Source of the DNA: Vitellaria paradoxa
Lineage: Eukaryota; Streptophyta; Magnoliopsida; Ericales; Sapotaceae
Length of the DNA stretch: 64,000 nucleotides
NCBI GenBank assembly: GCA_019916065.1
Contig: CM034244.1
Location: forward strand, 34,285,433-34,349,432
Direction of reading: 5' to 3'
The translations under genes were made by a program, and so were the position numbers. Positions 49,375-61,319 of this stretch are shown in pieces. Numbering within the stretch: position 1 is the stretch's first letter; every line of letters begins with the position of its first letter. The notes below the pieces were generated by a model. It did not search any database, was not told where the DNA came from, and worked only from the letters and a program-made list of their open reading frames with translations.

Positions 49375-50447
49375 GAATGGGACGGTACTGTTTTTAAATA
49401 TCTCCAACCTAGTCTAGTACTTCATTGTTCAATCAAATTCTTGGTAATAACAATTAATAATGACCATGGAACGATCGAATTCAACGCTAACGGCTACTGC
49501 TGCTAATGCAACAGCAACGTCGTCAGTTGTGTCGATCGAGTGCCTGAGAGGGAGCTCGACGGCCGACGAATGGACCGGCGACATGCTGCAGACCGGAGAC
49601 ATCGTGGAGGAGCTGAGGATCGGCAAAGGCTACGAGTGCCTGAGGTCGCCCTTCAAGAACGGCAAAGCCGGCGTCCAGAAGATTCTGCATAGTTCCTTCA
49701 AGGCCAAAGAGACCTCGATTCAGGTTTTGGTCCGCCGCGGAAACGACCGGTTCGCCGAGTTACAGGCCTGTATTGTCCCCAACGAGTCGGCTGGGAAGAA
49801 GCAGTATATGCTGAGGTCCATCGGTGATCCCAATTACGCCGTCGGATTCTTAGATCGGACGGAGGCTGAGTGCCTCGCCCTCCAAGGTAACCACCCACCC
49901 CTATTTCTCCTCGCCTCGGTAGTCGGTACATGCTGAGGTCCATCGGTGGATTCCGTTCTGGTTGACTCAGCTGTAGAAGAATTGATTCATTCAATTTCTT
50001 ATTTGAGTTTCAAATTATTTGATATTGGCTCTATTAAAATTGATTGAAAACTAGTTCAAGAAATAAAAATGGCAAGTGCAATATGGAACAAAATAAATTA
50101 ACGGTACTTGTTAAAAATTACTGAAAATTTTTAAAAATTTTTAAAAATCTCTTAAAAAATTATTTATTTTTTATTTCAATATATAAATTATAAATTTATA
50201 AATTATTTTATTTTATCTTAATTTTTTATTATTTTAAACGCACTCTAAATTCGAACACACACTTGACTAGTTTCAAACTAAACATGAACAACCTCATTAA
50301 TTTATACCTGTTCTTACTATTTGCCTTGGAGTTTAAATATGAGCACATATATTGCAAAACATAATGTACGATGGCGGCGGAATTGAATGTTAGCAGCCAT
50401 TTCCCTTCACCACATCACATGAATAATTGTACGAAGAGTCAATAATA

Positions 50448-52645
50448 ATACACTCAAATATAGTGTACAAGTGGAGAATAACACACTCAAACCCGAACCC
50501 AAATTACACCCATATACTTTCAGAAATACAAATAGGGGCTCACACGCTCTACACACCTCACTTGGTTTCTCATCACTCTCTTAGAATGCCTTGTAACTGC
50601 TTCTAATTGTAGGCATACGGGTGAGCTACAAAGCAACAAAGCAACGTGAAAGTTGAACAAAACAATTCAAAAAAGCGAGAAAATTTCAATGCTAATAGGT
50701 TGGCGAATTGATTTGATAGAAATTGCCTACTTACGTGTAAGAGCCAATACCCCCCACATGAGCTGGTGCAACGATTTTCAACAAACCCAAATGGACTTGT
50801 TTTCCTTGTGACTCGACAGATCTCCCCCTCAAGCTCATGTGTGGGCATCCATCTTCTCCACGAAGACTTAAGGGAAACTTAGATACTGCTAACACCAATT
50901 GAGCTTGAATACTAGAACTGGCTTGGTTTACAAATTTGTTAGGTTTTTAGTTGTTGCGATCTTCTTCACCGTTATATTCTTTGAGGAATAACATCCCAAA
51001 TAAAATGTCATATGGCATCAATGTGTTAGGTTCTTTTACGGTACATTTGATTTTTGGTCAAATATATAGTGGGTGTGTTTGGAATTGTATAAAATAGTAT
51101 AAAATTATAAAAGTAAATGTCTCGTAATTTGTACAGTGAGTGAAAATTTTAAATTTTACTATCTCGTAATTCGTATTTGTAGAGATTTGTAAGATTTTAT
51201 TTTTTTTCTTGAGAGCTCCAAACAAAGCCAGTATTTTGGCTATCACAGTACACAATTGTAATCTCCTGTTTTAATCCAAGGTCAGAAACCAAACCTTGCA
51301 ACTAAATGGCGTGCTTAATTGCTTCTACAACTGCTATATACTACAATTCGTTGTAAATTAGTTGTCCCATTAATAGCACAATCAGACAAGATAAATAGAA
51401 ACCCTACAAGAGACCTCCACTTATCTAAATCACTAGCATAATCTGAATCAATATAGCCAACACCACCTTTTGTTGTGTGACCTCTCCAGAACACCAAGCC
51501 CAAAGCTGATGTACCTTTCAAATAACATATGATTCGCTTTACTGTCTACCAATAAACTTTGCCAAATTTGATATATATCTACTGCCCACACTTACAACAT
51601 GAGAAATGTTGGGCCTACTACAAACCATAGTATAAATCATACTATTGGAATAAGTAATATTAGTCATCTGCTCCTTTTCTCTCGTCTGTCTGAGGACACA
51701 AAACTAATGACAACTTGATGTTTATAGCTGATGGTGTACTAACTGGCTTAAAATTTTGCATACCAAAACATTTGATAACCCTCTCAGTGTACCTTTTCTG
51801 GGAAAAATACAACTTGCTAGCTTTTCAGTCCCTCAAATTTTACATGCCCAAAACTCTTTGTTGCACCCAAATCTTTCATCTTAAACTTAGAACATAACTA
51901 AGTTTTTTACCTTGTCAATTATGTCTTGTATTTTGTAGTTATTATAAAATAATTGGTACAAGAAAGATCCGATGTGTACCTTTTCTGTGATATACACCTG
52001 TCATATTGAATTCTGTAATAGCCATACCTTATAATAAAAATATCAAATATTTTGTACCACTTATTGGGAGATAACTTCAAGCCATATAATAATTTCTTCA
52101 ATTTGGTCCTTTTTTCCTTGGAGTATAAACCCCTTTGGTTGTCGCATGTAGACCTCTTCCTCTAGCTCACCGTGTAAGAAAGCCATCTTGACATCGAGTT
52201 ATTCAAGCTCACACAATGGGCACAAAATTTACATGGTTTGGTAAATTGCCCACGTCCATGGGTAAAGACAAGATAAAGTATTTCACTATCACAAATATAG
52301 TGTACAAATGGAGAATGACACACTCTAACCCAAACCCCAATTATACCCAAATACTTTCACAAATACAAAGAGGCTGTCACGCACTCCACATTGTTACTGG
52401 GTTATTCACTACCCTATCAGAATGCCTTGTAACTGCCTCTATTTATAGGCATTTGGGTGAGCTGAAAAATAATGTGGAAAATGATCAAACAACTCAAAAA
52501 AAGTTTGCTGCAACGGTGCTAGTAGGCCAGTGAGTTGATTTGGTAGTAATTGCTTTCTTGCCTGCCAAAGTCAACACCCCCACATGAGCCGGTGGAACAA
52601 ATTTTAACAAACCCACATGGGCTTATTTTTCCTCGTGGCACAACA
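50448..52645 (-). mobile_element. Internally deleted Ty1/copia element in intron 1
   Basis: Two related direct copies of about 365 bp (50448-50818 and 52283-52645) share AATATAGTGTACAA, GAATGCCTTGTAACTGC, AGGCAT, CCCCCACATGAG and end in ACA, so on the minus strand they start TGT. A purine tract GAGGGGGAGA precedes the left one on the minus strand. Between them the minus strand codes for copia RT pieces ([25 protein letters not shown]) and RNase H (GYIDSDYASDLDK), with stops and shifts. Gag, integrase and the primer-binding site are missing. Known copia order confirms the orientation. Confidence 0.75.
51068..51234 (+). mobile_element. MITE-like element (family C) nested in the copia remnant
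   Basis: Ends GGGTGTGTTTGGAATTG and GAGCTCCAAACAAAGCC. Shares TGTCTCGTAATTTGTA with 20437-20594. Confidence 0.5.
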
Positions 52646-54547
52646 GCAATTTTGTTTTCTTCCTTTGACGCACTGTTTTGGATTTATTCACAGCAGGGTA
52701 CCATGATGAAGATTGAAGAAACTGGTTGAAATTAAGTAAAAAGTGAGTTGGGGCTTGAGGGTGTTCCTGTGTATTTACCTTCCTTTTCTTGTTTTAGCTT
52801 CTTGTAGGCTATCATACCTATTTCTCAACCCAACTTGGTCGGCGGAAATGGGAAACAGTTTATGATTACTGGATATGAATGGTGCAGATTCTTTGGGTGT
52901 ATTATATATTGTGCATATCGACCGGATGCCCTAATATGAAGTAATGGAATTAATGTGTTGACACCTTAGTGAATATAACTAATCACAATTTTTAACAATT
53001 TGGATGAAGATTTCCTTGCAAATGGGTCCAGATGAGATGAGGCTTGGGTGTTAATTTGAGATCAACAGATAGAGGTGTGAGTCTAGAACTTTAAATTATC
53101 TTTCTACATCAATATTCATTCTGGGTAACTCTTGGTAGTTATTTCTACCAGCTGTTGCTTCCCATTTCTTGGGGATGGTAAGCATAAGGAGCTTCAAAAT
53201 TTGCCAAGTTACGGTCTTAGGCATAATTTGAGGTCTCAGACTCGCTAATTTATTTTGTCTGAGAAATAGATCCTTCTTGTCATTATTGAGCTTTTGTTTT
53301 TTCCTCCCCTTCTCTCCTTAATGTTGGATGATAAACTGAATGCATGCAGCTTCAAGGACATCCATGATTGCGAATGCGTTGGCCAGTGCTCAACTTCAAG
53401 ATGGTTATGTCTTCTATCCATGGGCGAAGAGAATGCAAGAGTTGCTTCAAGTTCCTAATTCAAGCTGTTTTCTTTCTATGCTTCTCCTTCCTAAAGCCTC
53501 CGACAGAGTTTCTTCTCGCTACAATGATTTGGAGGACACCCTTGCCAGAGCAAATGCATGGCTTAATGCCTCTCAAGCGTCAGGGGTCCCTATAGTGTTC
53601 ATGAACATCCAGACTGAATCACTACTTACCAAGGTAATTTCCAAACAAATGCATTTTGTGAGAAATTCGTTTAAACTACCTGAACTCTAAAGACATTCAA
53701 AGGTGATATGTAGTGAGGCACTTGGGAATATTGTGTGCTAGCACTTAATGGAATGTTGTTATTACCAGGGATGTTTGTTTCAATACAATCCTCTAACAAT
53801 TAATAATCTCGGGTGATGCACGAATTATTCATTATGTAATTGCTAAAAGTTAAGTTTATCCTTGTTGTTTTCGGCGATGAAAAACCTTCCCAACAATCAT
53901 TAAGCTTGAGAATAAAAAGCATATGCGTATGTATACCTTTTAAGAGTTGTGAAACTTTTAGTGAGAAATTTCATTACCTTCTTGCATCCACTATTTAGTT
54001 TAGTGGCCTTTATTGTCTCTTGGAATGATTCCGAATACACTTAGTAGTTGATATAAATCATAATAAATGTTATGTGTCACAAGTAGAAGTTTGTCTTCTC
54101 TTTTTATGCATATAATTGACTGATCATTTGATAGAATTAAGAACTCAATGTAGATGAACACTCGCCAATCTCTAAGTGCTCATGCATGTTAGTTGTATCT
54201 ACTTGAATTAATTAGCCCTATTTTTTTTTTTTTTTAAATGAAACCATATTTCTTATTTCATCTTGGAGCAGATATCTGGAGAGAGAGCTTCTTCTACTGT
54301 AAACGCTGGATCATTATCTGATTTATCAAACCTTGCAAATGCAAGCCTATACGGTTTTGAGGATTACCATGGAGTGGACATTGGTGTAGTCAGAGCAGTT
54401 CGTCTTTGGTATTCTCCTCTTGGAGGAGAGATTTCTATTGAGATTGACCTAAAAGAGAGCGACAAAAAGCTTGGTTTTGCCATTAGTCGCACAGAAGAGG
54501 TTAGTCCTCCAATTTTTATGGCTCCTGTTCTATTAGACTTGGAGGGT

Positions 54548-54673
54548 GTTCAGTTTATCAAAACCCATCAACTTTTATCGACTTTTTTTTAATTTATTCT
54601 AATCAAATTTCGTCGTATATCACTTTTACAACCTTTTGTATTATTCTAGTACTTTTTTACCAACCAAACACCA
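54548..54673 (+). mobile_element. Degenerate family-A MITE in intron 3
   Basis: CATCAACTTTTATCG near the left end and ACCAACCAAACACCACC at the right match family A (18250-18404). The left terminus is eroded (GGGTGTTCAGTTT). Confidence 0.45.
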
Positions 54674-55989
54674 CCTTAATAGTAATTGTAGATAACAGCA
54701 TAGGATATGATTTCGTATTAGGGTTCCATATAATTTAATTTTAATTTGTTCCCCCTCCCGCCCCCCAACAAAAAGGCAAATAAATAAATAATAATAATAA
54801 CTTTTCTCCATTTAGTTTTTTTTTATTTGTTTTCTTCTTTTCACCCAACGCACATAGAAGATGTGTGGTTGGATATGAAAATAAGTTAAAACTGAATAAA
54901 TTCTAGCTTGCAACATTTCGGGAAAGTATATGACTAGCGTGTCCTGGTTTTATCATTTCAGCAATGGACAAAGTAATTCACCAAAAAAACCTCAAACAAT
55001 CATTTTGATGATTTTAAGTAAATCCCATCTTGGCTGTCGGTTCAGGCATTGATTATGATAATACTTTTAAATTTTTCAAGATTTAGGGTCAATCTTGAAG
55101 TTGCTTAAAGCTATTCTTGTGCTCTTTGAAAATCAATAAGTTGCTCTTCCCTTTATTAATTTGCTGTTTCCTTGCTTATCCTGCTCCTCATTTTTTTTTT
55201 TTTTTTTGGAATTATTATTATTATTTCAGGGATTCATTTACATTTCTTCGGTTATTGAGGAGGATGAAGATGCACCTTCAACACGATCAGGACTCAGCAA
55301 TCTGTACAAAGAGGCGACAAGATCATCGAAACGACTAGTGGTTTCCAGGGTGTCGAACCAGAAAATCCTTCCCTGGATAGTCTCTCCATCAGGGGCTGTG
55401 CGCTGCTTCGACACCGTTTCAGTCAGCCAGAAGCTGTCGCTGCACAGACATGCGAGAGTGCCCATTGTCCTTCAGACGCGCAGAGCACTGAGAGACAGTC
55501 CGATTACCGCAAATCTCCGAGCTGGTCGACAGGGACATCGATCCATTTAGTGTCCGAATAGGAGACTTTCTGCTCAAGCAAACCTTGCTGATCAACAATT
55601 ATTACAACTACAAGAGGTAATACAAAATCTAAAGCTACTACTGTTTAACTCAATTCAACTACTTGATTTAAACAGGTTTAAAATCCGTTAGCTTCTACGA
55701 GTAAAGCTAGCACCACCAGGGTTCGAGCAACTTCCCCATCGGAATCGCCATCACCACCCGAGCAGATTCAACTGGGACTTGTGCCGAATGAAAACCAGGT
55801 GGCGCCGTTGCCGTCTGAAGTTCCTAGTGGGAGCAATGATGGGACAGAAATCGGGCTTGACAGAGATTTCTCCTTTCGGTTCCAAGATTTCTCATTGCAG
55901 GACAATTGGGTATGATATTTTTGCTTGCTTCCTTTTGTATGTATATATATATATATATATTTATCTTAGTGGATTGTACATTGAGAGCT

Positions 55990-56165
55990 TTAATAAGGTC
56001 TGTTTAACTTATAAAAATTTAACAATTTTTAACTATCTTTGTATTTTCTTTTGACTTATAAAAATTTATCAATTTTTAACTATTTGTATATTTTCTTTCA
56101 ATTAAATTTTAACACTTAACACATTTATGTTACGTCTTTTTATTTTTATTGCACTTTTTGGTTAA
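55990..56165 (+). mobile_element. Degenerate family-A MITE with internal duplication
   Basis: Starts GGTCTGTTTAACTTATAAAA. The segment TTATAAAAATTTA(A/T)CAATTT occurs twice. The right part, TTATGTTACGTCTTTTTATT, matches family A. It lies 75 bp after the stop of the five-exon gene, possibly in its 3' UTR. Confidence 0.4.
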
Positions 56166-56327
56166 TGTACAATTGGAGTCAATCACTTGTCATTTGCTTG
56201 AGTTAGAAAATAGAGAGAATTTCTCCTGGTGCCACGTCTTACGTTTGTTTCAATCTAGGAATATATTTGTGATTACAGGTCAAAAGTCTTTTTTTTTTTT
56301 TTTTGTTTTTTTCAAACTCAGAGCAGG

Positions 56328-56328
<1 letters not shown>

Positions 56329-56384
<56 letters not shown>
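56329..56384. repeat. (AT)n microsatellite, about 27 repeats
   Basis: Near-perfect AT run. Smaller AT runs at 55939-55961 and 56563-56585, and a compound (ATA)n/(GTA)n run at 56705-56745, follow. Confidence 0.8.
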
Positions 56385-56385
<1 letters not shown>

Positions 56386-56426
56386 TTTCAACATAGGTGT
56401 TTCTTTTTTTTTTTTCTTCAAAATTA

Positions 56427-56531
56427 TTATTCCTTCTCTGACATGGCTGCAGTGAGAGCCAATTTTACTGGGAAATCCTTTCGCTTCAAGGCATACACCT
56501 TCTTCATTGCATCAGCCTTGTCACTTGGAGT
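56427..56531 (-). pseudogene. Possible terminal exon of an unidentified gene
   Basis: On the minus strand TTATTGTCAG, a good acceptor, is followed by 34 codons beginning TPSDKADAMKKVYALKRKDF and ending AAMSEKE before TAA. The composition is normal for a protein in DNA that is otherwise simple sequence. No upstream exons are seen on this strand, so it is most likely an isolated gene fragment. Family unknown. Confidence 0.35.
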
Positions 56532-56567
56532 CTGACAATAAATTTCTATGCATTATTTATAGTAATA

Positions 56568-56598
<31 letters not shown>

Positions 56599-57059
56599 AT
56601 ATATATACTTGTTTAAAGCCGCGTCACAATTTTAAATTTCATAAATACCCTTTTAACTTCTTTCTTTAAATACTCTCAACCTCTTTTTTTTAGTGCTCAT
56701 TTGTTATAATAATAATAATAATAATAGTAGTAGTAGTAGTAGTAGAAGATGAAAATTTACAAAAATAGAAAAAAGATTGAGGGAGAGGAGAGGAAGGGAA
56801 GGAAAAATTTGAGAAATAAATTCACACAAGTACATTTGTCCTAATAGTGAATAAGTAAGTGTCCGTTTTTCATTAATAATACTCCATTAAACAGTTATCG
56901 CCTATTTGAGTGAGACTTATAATCAGACTTTTCATGTGAATATTTGATATTATAAAAGTCTAATTAAATTTGTACTCTATTTAGAATCATCTTCTATTTG
57001 AATATTAAGTTTCTTCTTTTTTAAGGGTGGGAATAAATTTATAAAAAAAAAAAAAAAAT

Positions 57060-57650
57060 GAAAGGGATACAAAATGGGGGCATGCCCCGGGGCCAATGCA
57101 CAGAAAAGAGAGAGAATTGAGGCCAAACGAGGCAACCAAGCTAAACAAAAGGAAAAACAGCCTCCAAGCTAAGCCTAGCAAAGCTATTTACAGCAAGAGC
57201 AAACCAAAAATGCAACTGATTGAGACAAGGGAAACTTCACATTGATTTATTGGTTTTCAAGCTGTCTTCAACTCCACTCTTGCCATAGGAAATAAATAAT
57301 GGCTTTCTGGGCTAAGTTTGCAGATTGGCTTGAGAAAGGGTTTGCAGATTGGCTTAAGTCCAGGGGACAAGCCCCTCCCAGCTCTGATGATTAACTTGCA
57401 TATATCACTTTTGTTAACGACTACAGACCATATACGAGTAGCAAATTTGCTGTCCATATCTCCATTTGGAAGCCATTTATCAAACCATAAAGAAGTAAAT
57501 TTGCCATACCCATTTCGATTTGTATTAAGAGGCCTGATCTTACCTCTTAAATTAAGGATTTTTCTCCATGTCCAGAGCAGTCCCAAGCAACCTTAGCTAC
57601 ACAAAATTGACTACTGTTAAAGAAGATTGGCCCTCACCTCAAGGAGTTGG
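57060..57650 (-). mobile_element. L1-type LINE 3' remnant
   Basis: The minus strand at about 57360-57590 encodes LLWTWRKILNLRGKIRPLN and TSLWFDKWLPNGDMDSKFAT, the pattern found after the reverse transcriptase in plant L1 elements (W-x-W-R-K-I-L, then LWFDxWLP). The 3' side to 57060 (GGGGGCATGCCCCGGGGCC) is tail-like. 56540-57059 and 57651-57990 hold only AT-rich DNA and simple repeats. Confidence 0.65.
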
Positions 57651-58001
57651 AGGTATGCTGACAAAGATAGTACACATAGCTTGACATGGCATCTTACTCC
57701 CAATCTCTAATTCTTTTGATGCCCAAGCCGTCTTTCTCTTTAATCTTCACAATATTTTCTCCCAAGCCACTTTAAATCATTTGGTGACTAAATCAAATCT
57801 TCGCAATACTTTCTTCCAAGCCACTTTAAATCATTTGGTGACTAAATGAAGGCCCTTCCAAATGAATTATCTGCGAATCTTTAAAACAAATGATTAAATG
57901 GTATTAAGTAAATAATTTTTAAAAAGATAAAAAAATATAAAAGTAGTGGGTGGTTAAAAAAAGCATTTAAAGAATATTAAAATATGTGAAATTAAATTTG
58001 C

Positions 58002-59122
58002 GGGTTAATTACTTTTGCACCCCCTGTATTTAGGCTCATTTGTACTTTACCCCCCAATTTCAAAAACTAGCACTAATACTCTCTGTAGTGTGCACAAAAG
58101 TGCAACAACAGACGTTGTTATATTAAGTGATGAAAAAGTCATTTTTGCCCTTCTGTAAATAAATCAAAACCCACCCAACTTTTGGAAAACCTTCGAACCT
58201 TCTCCAAATGAGTCGCTACTGATCTCTCGGTTGTAACTCGTTACCAACATGAGGCTCCATCAGACAAACAGGTATCAAAAATTCAACTGCTAAGCCGAAA
58301 CTCTATCTATCAATTCAAGCTTTAATCTAAAACTTAAATTTCAAAAATTAATAAAAATAAAAAAATAAAAGCTCAAACCCTCGCCGACGGAGCTAATCCA
58401 ATGATCAGAACTCGCCGTGGAGTTGTATTCTGGGTCAAATGGATGGCGATGAGGGTAAAAGATGATTTAGTAGATCGAATTAAGGAATGTAAATACAAAA
58501 CGGGAAAGTAGTAGATTGCTTGAGAACCCACCTAGGGTTATATATATATATATATATATATATATGCGACCTAAACCTCCATCAACTAGATTGGTAAAGA
58601 TATATATATATATATATATAGAAAAAGAGAGAGACCACTTCTCCGTTAACTGGATTGATAAAGATATATATATATAGAGAGAGAGAGAGACAGAGAGAAA
58701 GAGAAAAAGGAGAAGAAGAAGAAGAAACAGAGGGGAGGGAGATAGAGGAGGCATCACGAATGATTTCCACACTCCAAGCCACCTTTGATCCAAATGAAAC
58801 CAAACTCCTTCACACTCTAGGCTACCCTTGATCCAATCTAAACCCGCGATTGGTATTTTCAGCTGAAGGAAGAACTGCCATGGAGAACTTCGAGCGATCT
58901 TCCTTTTTTTTAGCTCTTAAGGGTGTTTTAGTCATTTCAAATTGATATTTTTAGCTAACGTTTCAAACTGATACGCGTGTAAATTACGCACAGTTAAAAC
59001 TCACAGATTTGTCTGTTGTTGTACTTTTGTGCACAGTATAGGGAGTATTAGTGCTAGTTTTTAAAGTTGGGGGGTAAAGTGCAAATGGGCCTAAGTACAG
59101 GGGATGTAAAAACAGTTAACCC
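58002..59122. mobile_element. Mutator-like element (MULE), 1.12 kb, non-autonomous
   Basis: Long TIRs: the left begins GGGTTAATTACTTTTGCACC and the right ends GTAAAAACAGTTAACCC. They match over about 115 bp (shared CCCCTGTA, TTTACCCCCCAA, CTAGCACTAATACTC and TGTGCACAAAAGT words). The flanks are TTAAATTTGC at 57992-58001 and 59123-59132, a 10-bp duplication. The interior has (AT)n and (GA)n runs, a repeated ATTGGTAAAG/ATTGATAAAG hairpin block and no transposase. Confidence 0.85.
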
Positions 59123-59132
59123 TTAAATTTGC

Positions 59133-59884
59133 TTAATGAAGCGGTGGTTATTAAAAATTCTTTTTATTTCAATATTAATAGTTGTGAAGAGTTGAGGGGG
59201 TATTAATGAAATGGTTATTAAAAAAGGTAAAAAGTTTCGCTAAATTTAAAACTTTATTAAATTTGAAACATCACCAAATATTCCTAATATTTCATCTATA
59301 TAATTGTAATAATTAATTAAAAATTTTTTTATGAAAAATTAATATTAAAAAAGATGAGTATATTTGCACTCCTCTATCAACTTCTCTATTTTTCAATAGT
59401 TTTAATAAAAAAGAGCAAATGAAATGGGAAAAATTAATCCAGGAGTGTATTTATTATTTTCCAAACTTGAAATCTTAATTATCACAATTAAAACATGTGT
59501 GAAATTTATTTAAAAACAACAATTTACCCCCTCAAAAAAATCAATAGAAAATAGTGTTTAAGTCATACTTTACAGTCTTTTAAGTTTATTGGTCACTCTA
59601 AAAAAAAAAATATTGCTTTTAAGTCATATTTGTGTAGAAAGTTTTGTGATTAGGTTACACTTTTAAGTGGGTCCCACGAGTTTATTTTAAATATAATTTC
59701 TGATATACCAAGAGTACCATTTATTTCTACAATTAAATTAGACTAGTGTTGCCGGAAATCGCGTGAAGATATGGATAACTGAGAATCACGTTTCTTCCAT
59801 TTTTGTTTTCATTCCTTATAAAAAGTAGAATATACATTGCGTGAAGATATGGTATATAATTGATTTGAACAAGCACTGACTAAG
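59133..59884. other. Intergenic, no feature seen
   Basis: AT-rich, no supported frame. Confidence 0.4.
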
Positions 59885-60390
59885 ATTAACGTCACCATTA
59901 AACACAAAAGAAGTCAAATATCTAATATATGGCTGACAGTACAACATGGCTGATATTACCACATATATGTGGTACTGTTTCGTATATAATGTATACTCTT
60001 ATAAAAACAGTATCACAAAACCTCGCATTTGAGGTAGTACTGTTTTGTATAAAATGTATACTCTTGTAAAAATAATACCAAATATATCTAGTATACAAAC
60101 AGCACCATTAAACACAAAAGAAGTCACATATCTAATATATGGCTGATAGTATCACATCTATGTGGCACTGTTTCGTATATGATGTATACTCTTGTAAAAA
60201 TAGTACCCAATATATTTAGTATGCAAACAGTACCATTAAACACAAAAGCAGTCACATATCCAATATATGGCTGACAATACCACCTGCCTGACAGTACCAC
60301 ATATATGTGGTACTATTTCATATATAATGTATACTCTTGTAAAAACGCATGGCTGACATGTCTGACAGTACCACATGACTTTTTTCGAAC
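59885..60390. repeat. Palindrome-rich tandem array
   Basis: Units start (C/T)ACCATTAAACACAAAAG at about 59893, 60113 and 60231, so spacings are 220 and 118 bp. Each carries ATATGGCTGA, GTACCACAT and GTATACTCTTGTAAAAA-like words. The perfect palindrome ACCACATATATGTGGT occurs near 59959 and 60296. A shorter repeat (CGA(A/G)CAGTTTTGATTATGTT) follows at 60385-60440. 60441-60895 shows nothing else. Confidence 0.65.
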
Positions 60391-60904
60391 AGTTTTGATT
60401 ATGTTCCAAAATTATTTTTTTCGAGCAGTTTTGATTATGTTTCAAAAATCGGTTTAGCTTGCTTTGTGAAGAAGACGGAAAGTCACAGAAATTATGAGCA
60501 TTTTGAATAAAATTGGTAGTTTCAAAATGTATTGAAAAAAACGTGATGTCTTTTTTTGTCTTTTTGTTGCAAGTATAACTTATTCACAAACAAGTTTTTT
60601 TAGTATGACTAAAATCTTTATAAGTCTATAAATAATGACCGGCCTCCAAAAATTCAAAAAATCAATTATCGATCAAAATTTAAGTGTCGTCGCAAATGAA
60701 ATGATCAAAGGTCTCAAATAATTATCAACTCAGGAAAGTTTAGCTAAATCCTATTGGTGTATTAACACTTCACGCGGATCAGAATTTGCGTAATCTTATC
60801 CGTCCATGATCACGCTGATCGAATGGTCCAGACTCATTATTGCCCAAAATATTTGAAAAGGCTGAAACTTTTCTCGCCTTCCCGCTTTCAACCCATTTAT
60901 AAAA

Positions 60905-61274
60905 GGGTAAATTACACTTAGACCCCTTAAACATTAGCATAATTACACATGGATCCCCTCGACATTTCAAAATTACATTAGCCTCCCTTATTTTGAAATG
61001 TTTGTAACAAATACCCCATTCCGTTAATGTGCCGTTAGGTTTTTTGTTAAGATGATGACGTCAGCCAAAAATTTTTTTTAATATACCTATTTTACCCCCA
61101 ACTATTCCTCACTGTTGTTCTTCGACTTAAACCCTCAATACCCAAAATTGCTACACTTAGAAATTGAACCACAGAATCTCAAAATTAATTCACATCTCAA
61201 CAAAACTTTATTCAATGGATTGAAGTCATGAACGAAAATTCATAAACTCATACCATCTATCTCTCTCTATGCGT

Positions 61275-61319
<45 letters not shown>

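Larger units (their letters stand above)
49460..55915 (+). pseudogene. Conserved plant protein of unknown function, PDZ-like part, 3' end damaged
   Basis: Exons: 49460-49886, 53350-53633, 54272-54499, 55230-55616 and 55676-55915, all with GT-AG borders and compatible phases. Exon 1 encodes SVVSIECLRGSSTADEWTGD and YMLRSIGDPNYAVGFLDR. Exon 2 encodes an Ala-rich helical part (SRTSMIANALASAQLQDGYV). Exons 3-4 read KLGFAISRTEEGFIYISSV, resembling a PDZ carboxylate loop and first strands; this is inference. Exons 1-3 and the first half of exon 4 are clean. Exon 4 then shifts frame near 55450-55490 and back near 55553 (frame 0 has TAG at 55548). Exon 5 opens with an in-frame TAA at 55679-55681, after which a protein-like frame runs to TGA 55913. 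The 3' end is either decayed or mis-sequenced. Confidence 0.65.

Noticed and set aside
56149..56535. 128-codon frame across the AT microsatellite
   Set aside because: Translation of (AT)n as Tyr-Ile repeats; the credible segment there is on the other strand.
58467..58803. Minus-strand frames with Leu/Ser and Tyr-Ile runs
   Set aside because: They are products of GA and AT microsatellites inside the MULE.
59885..60390. CRISPR-like array
   Set aside because: Units are over 100 bp, unequal and diverged, with no spacer pattern or cas genes, and this is plant nuclear DNA.
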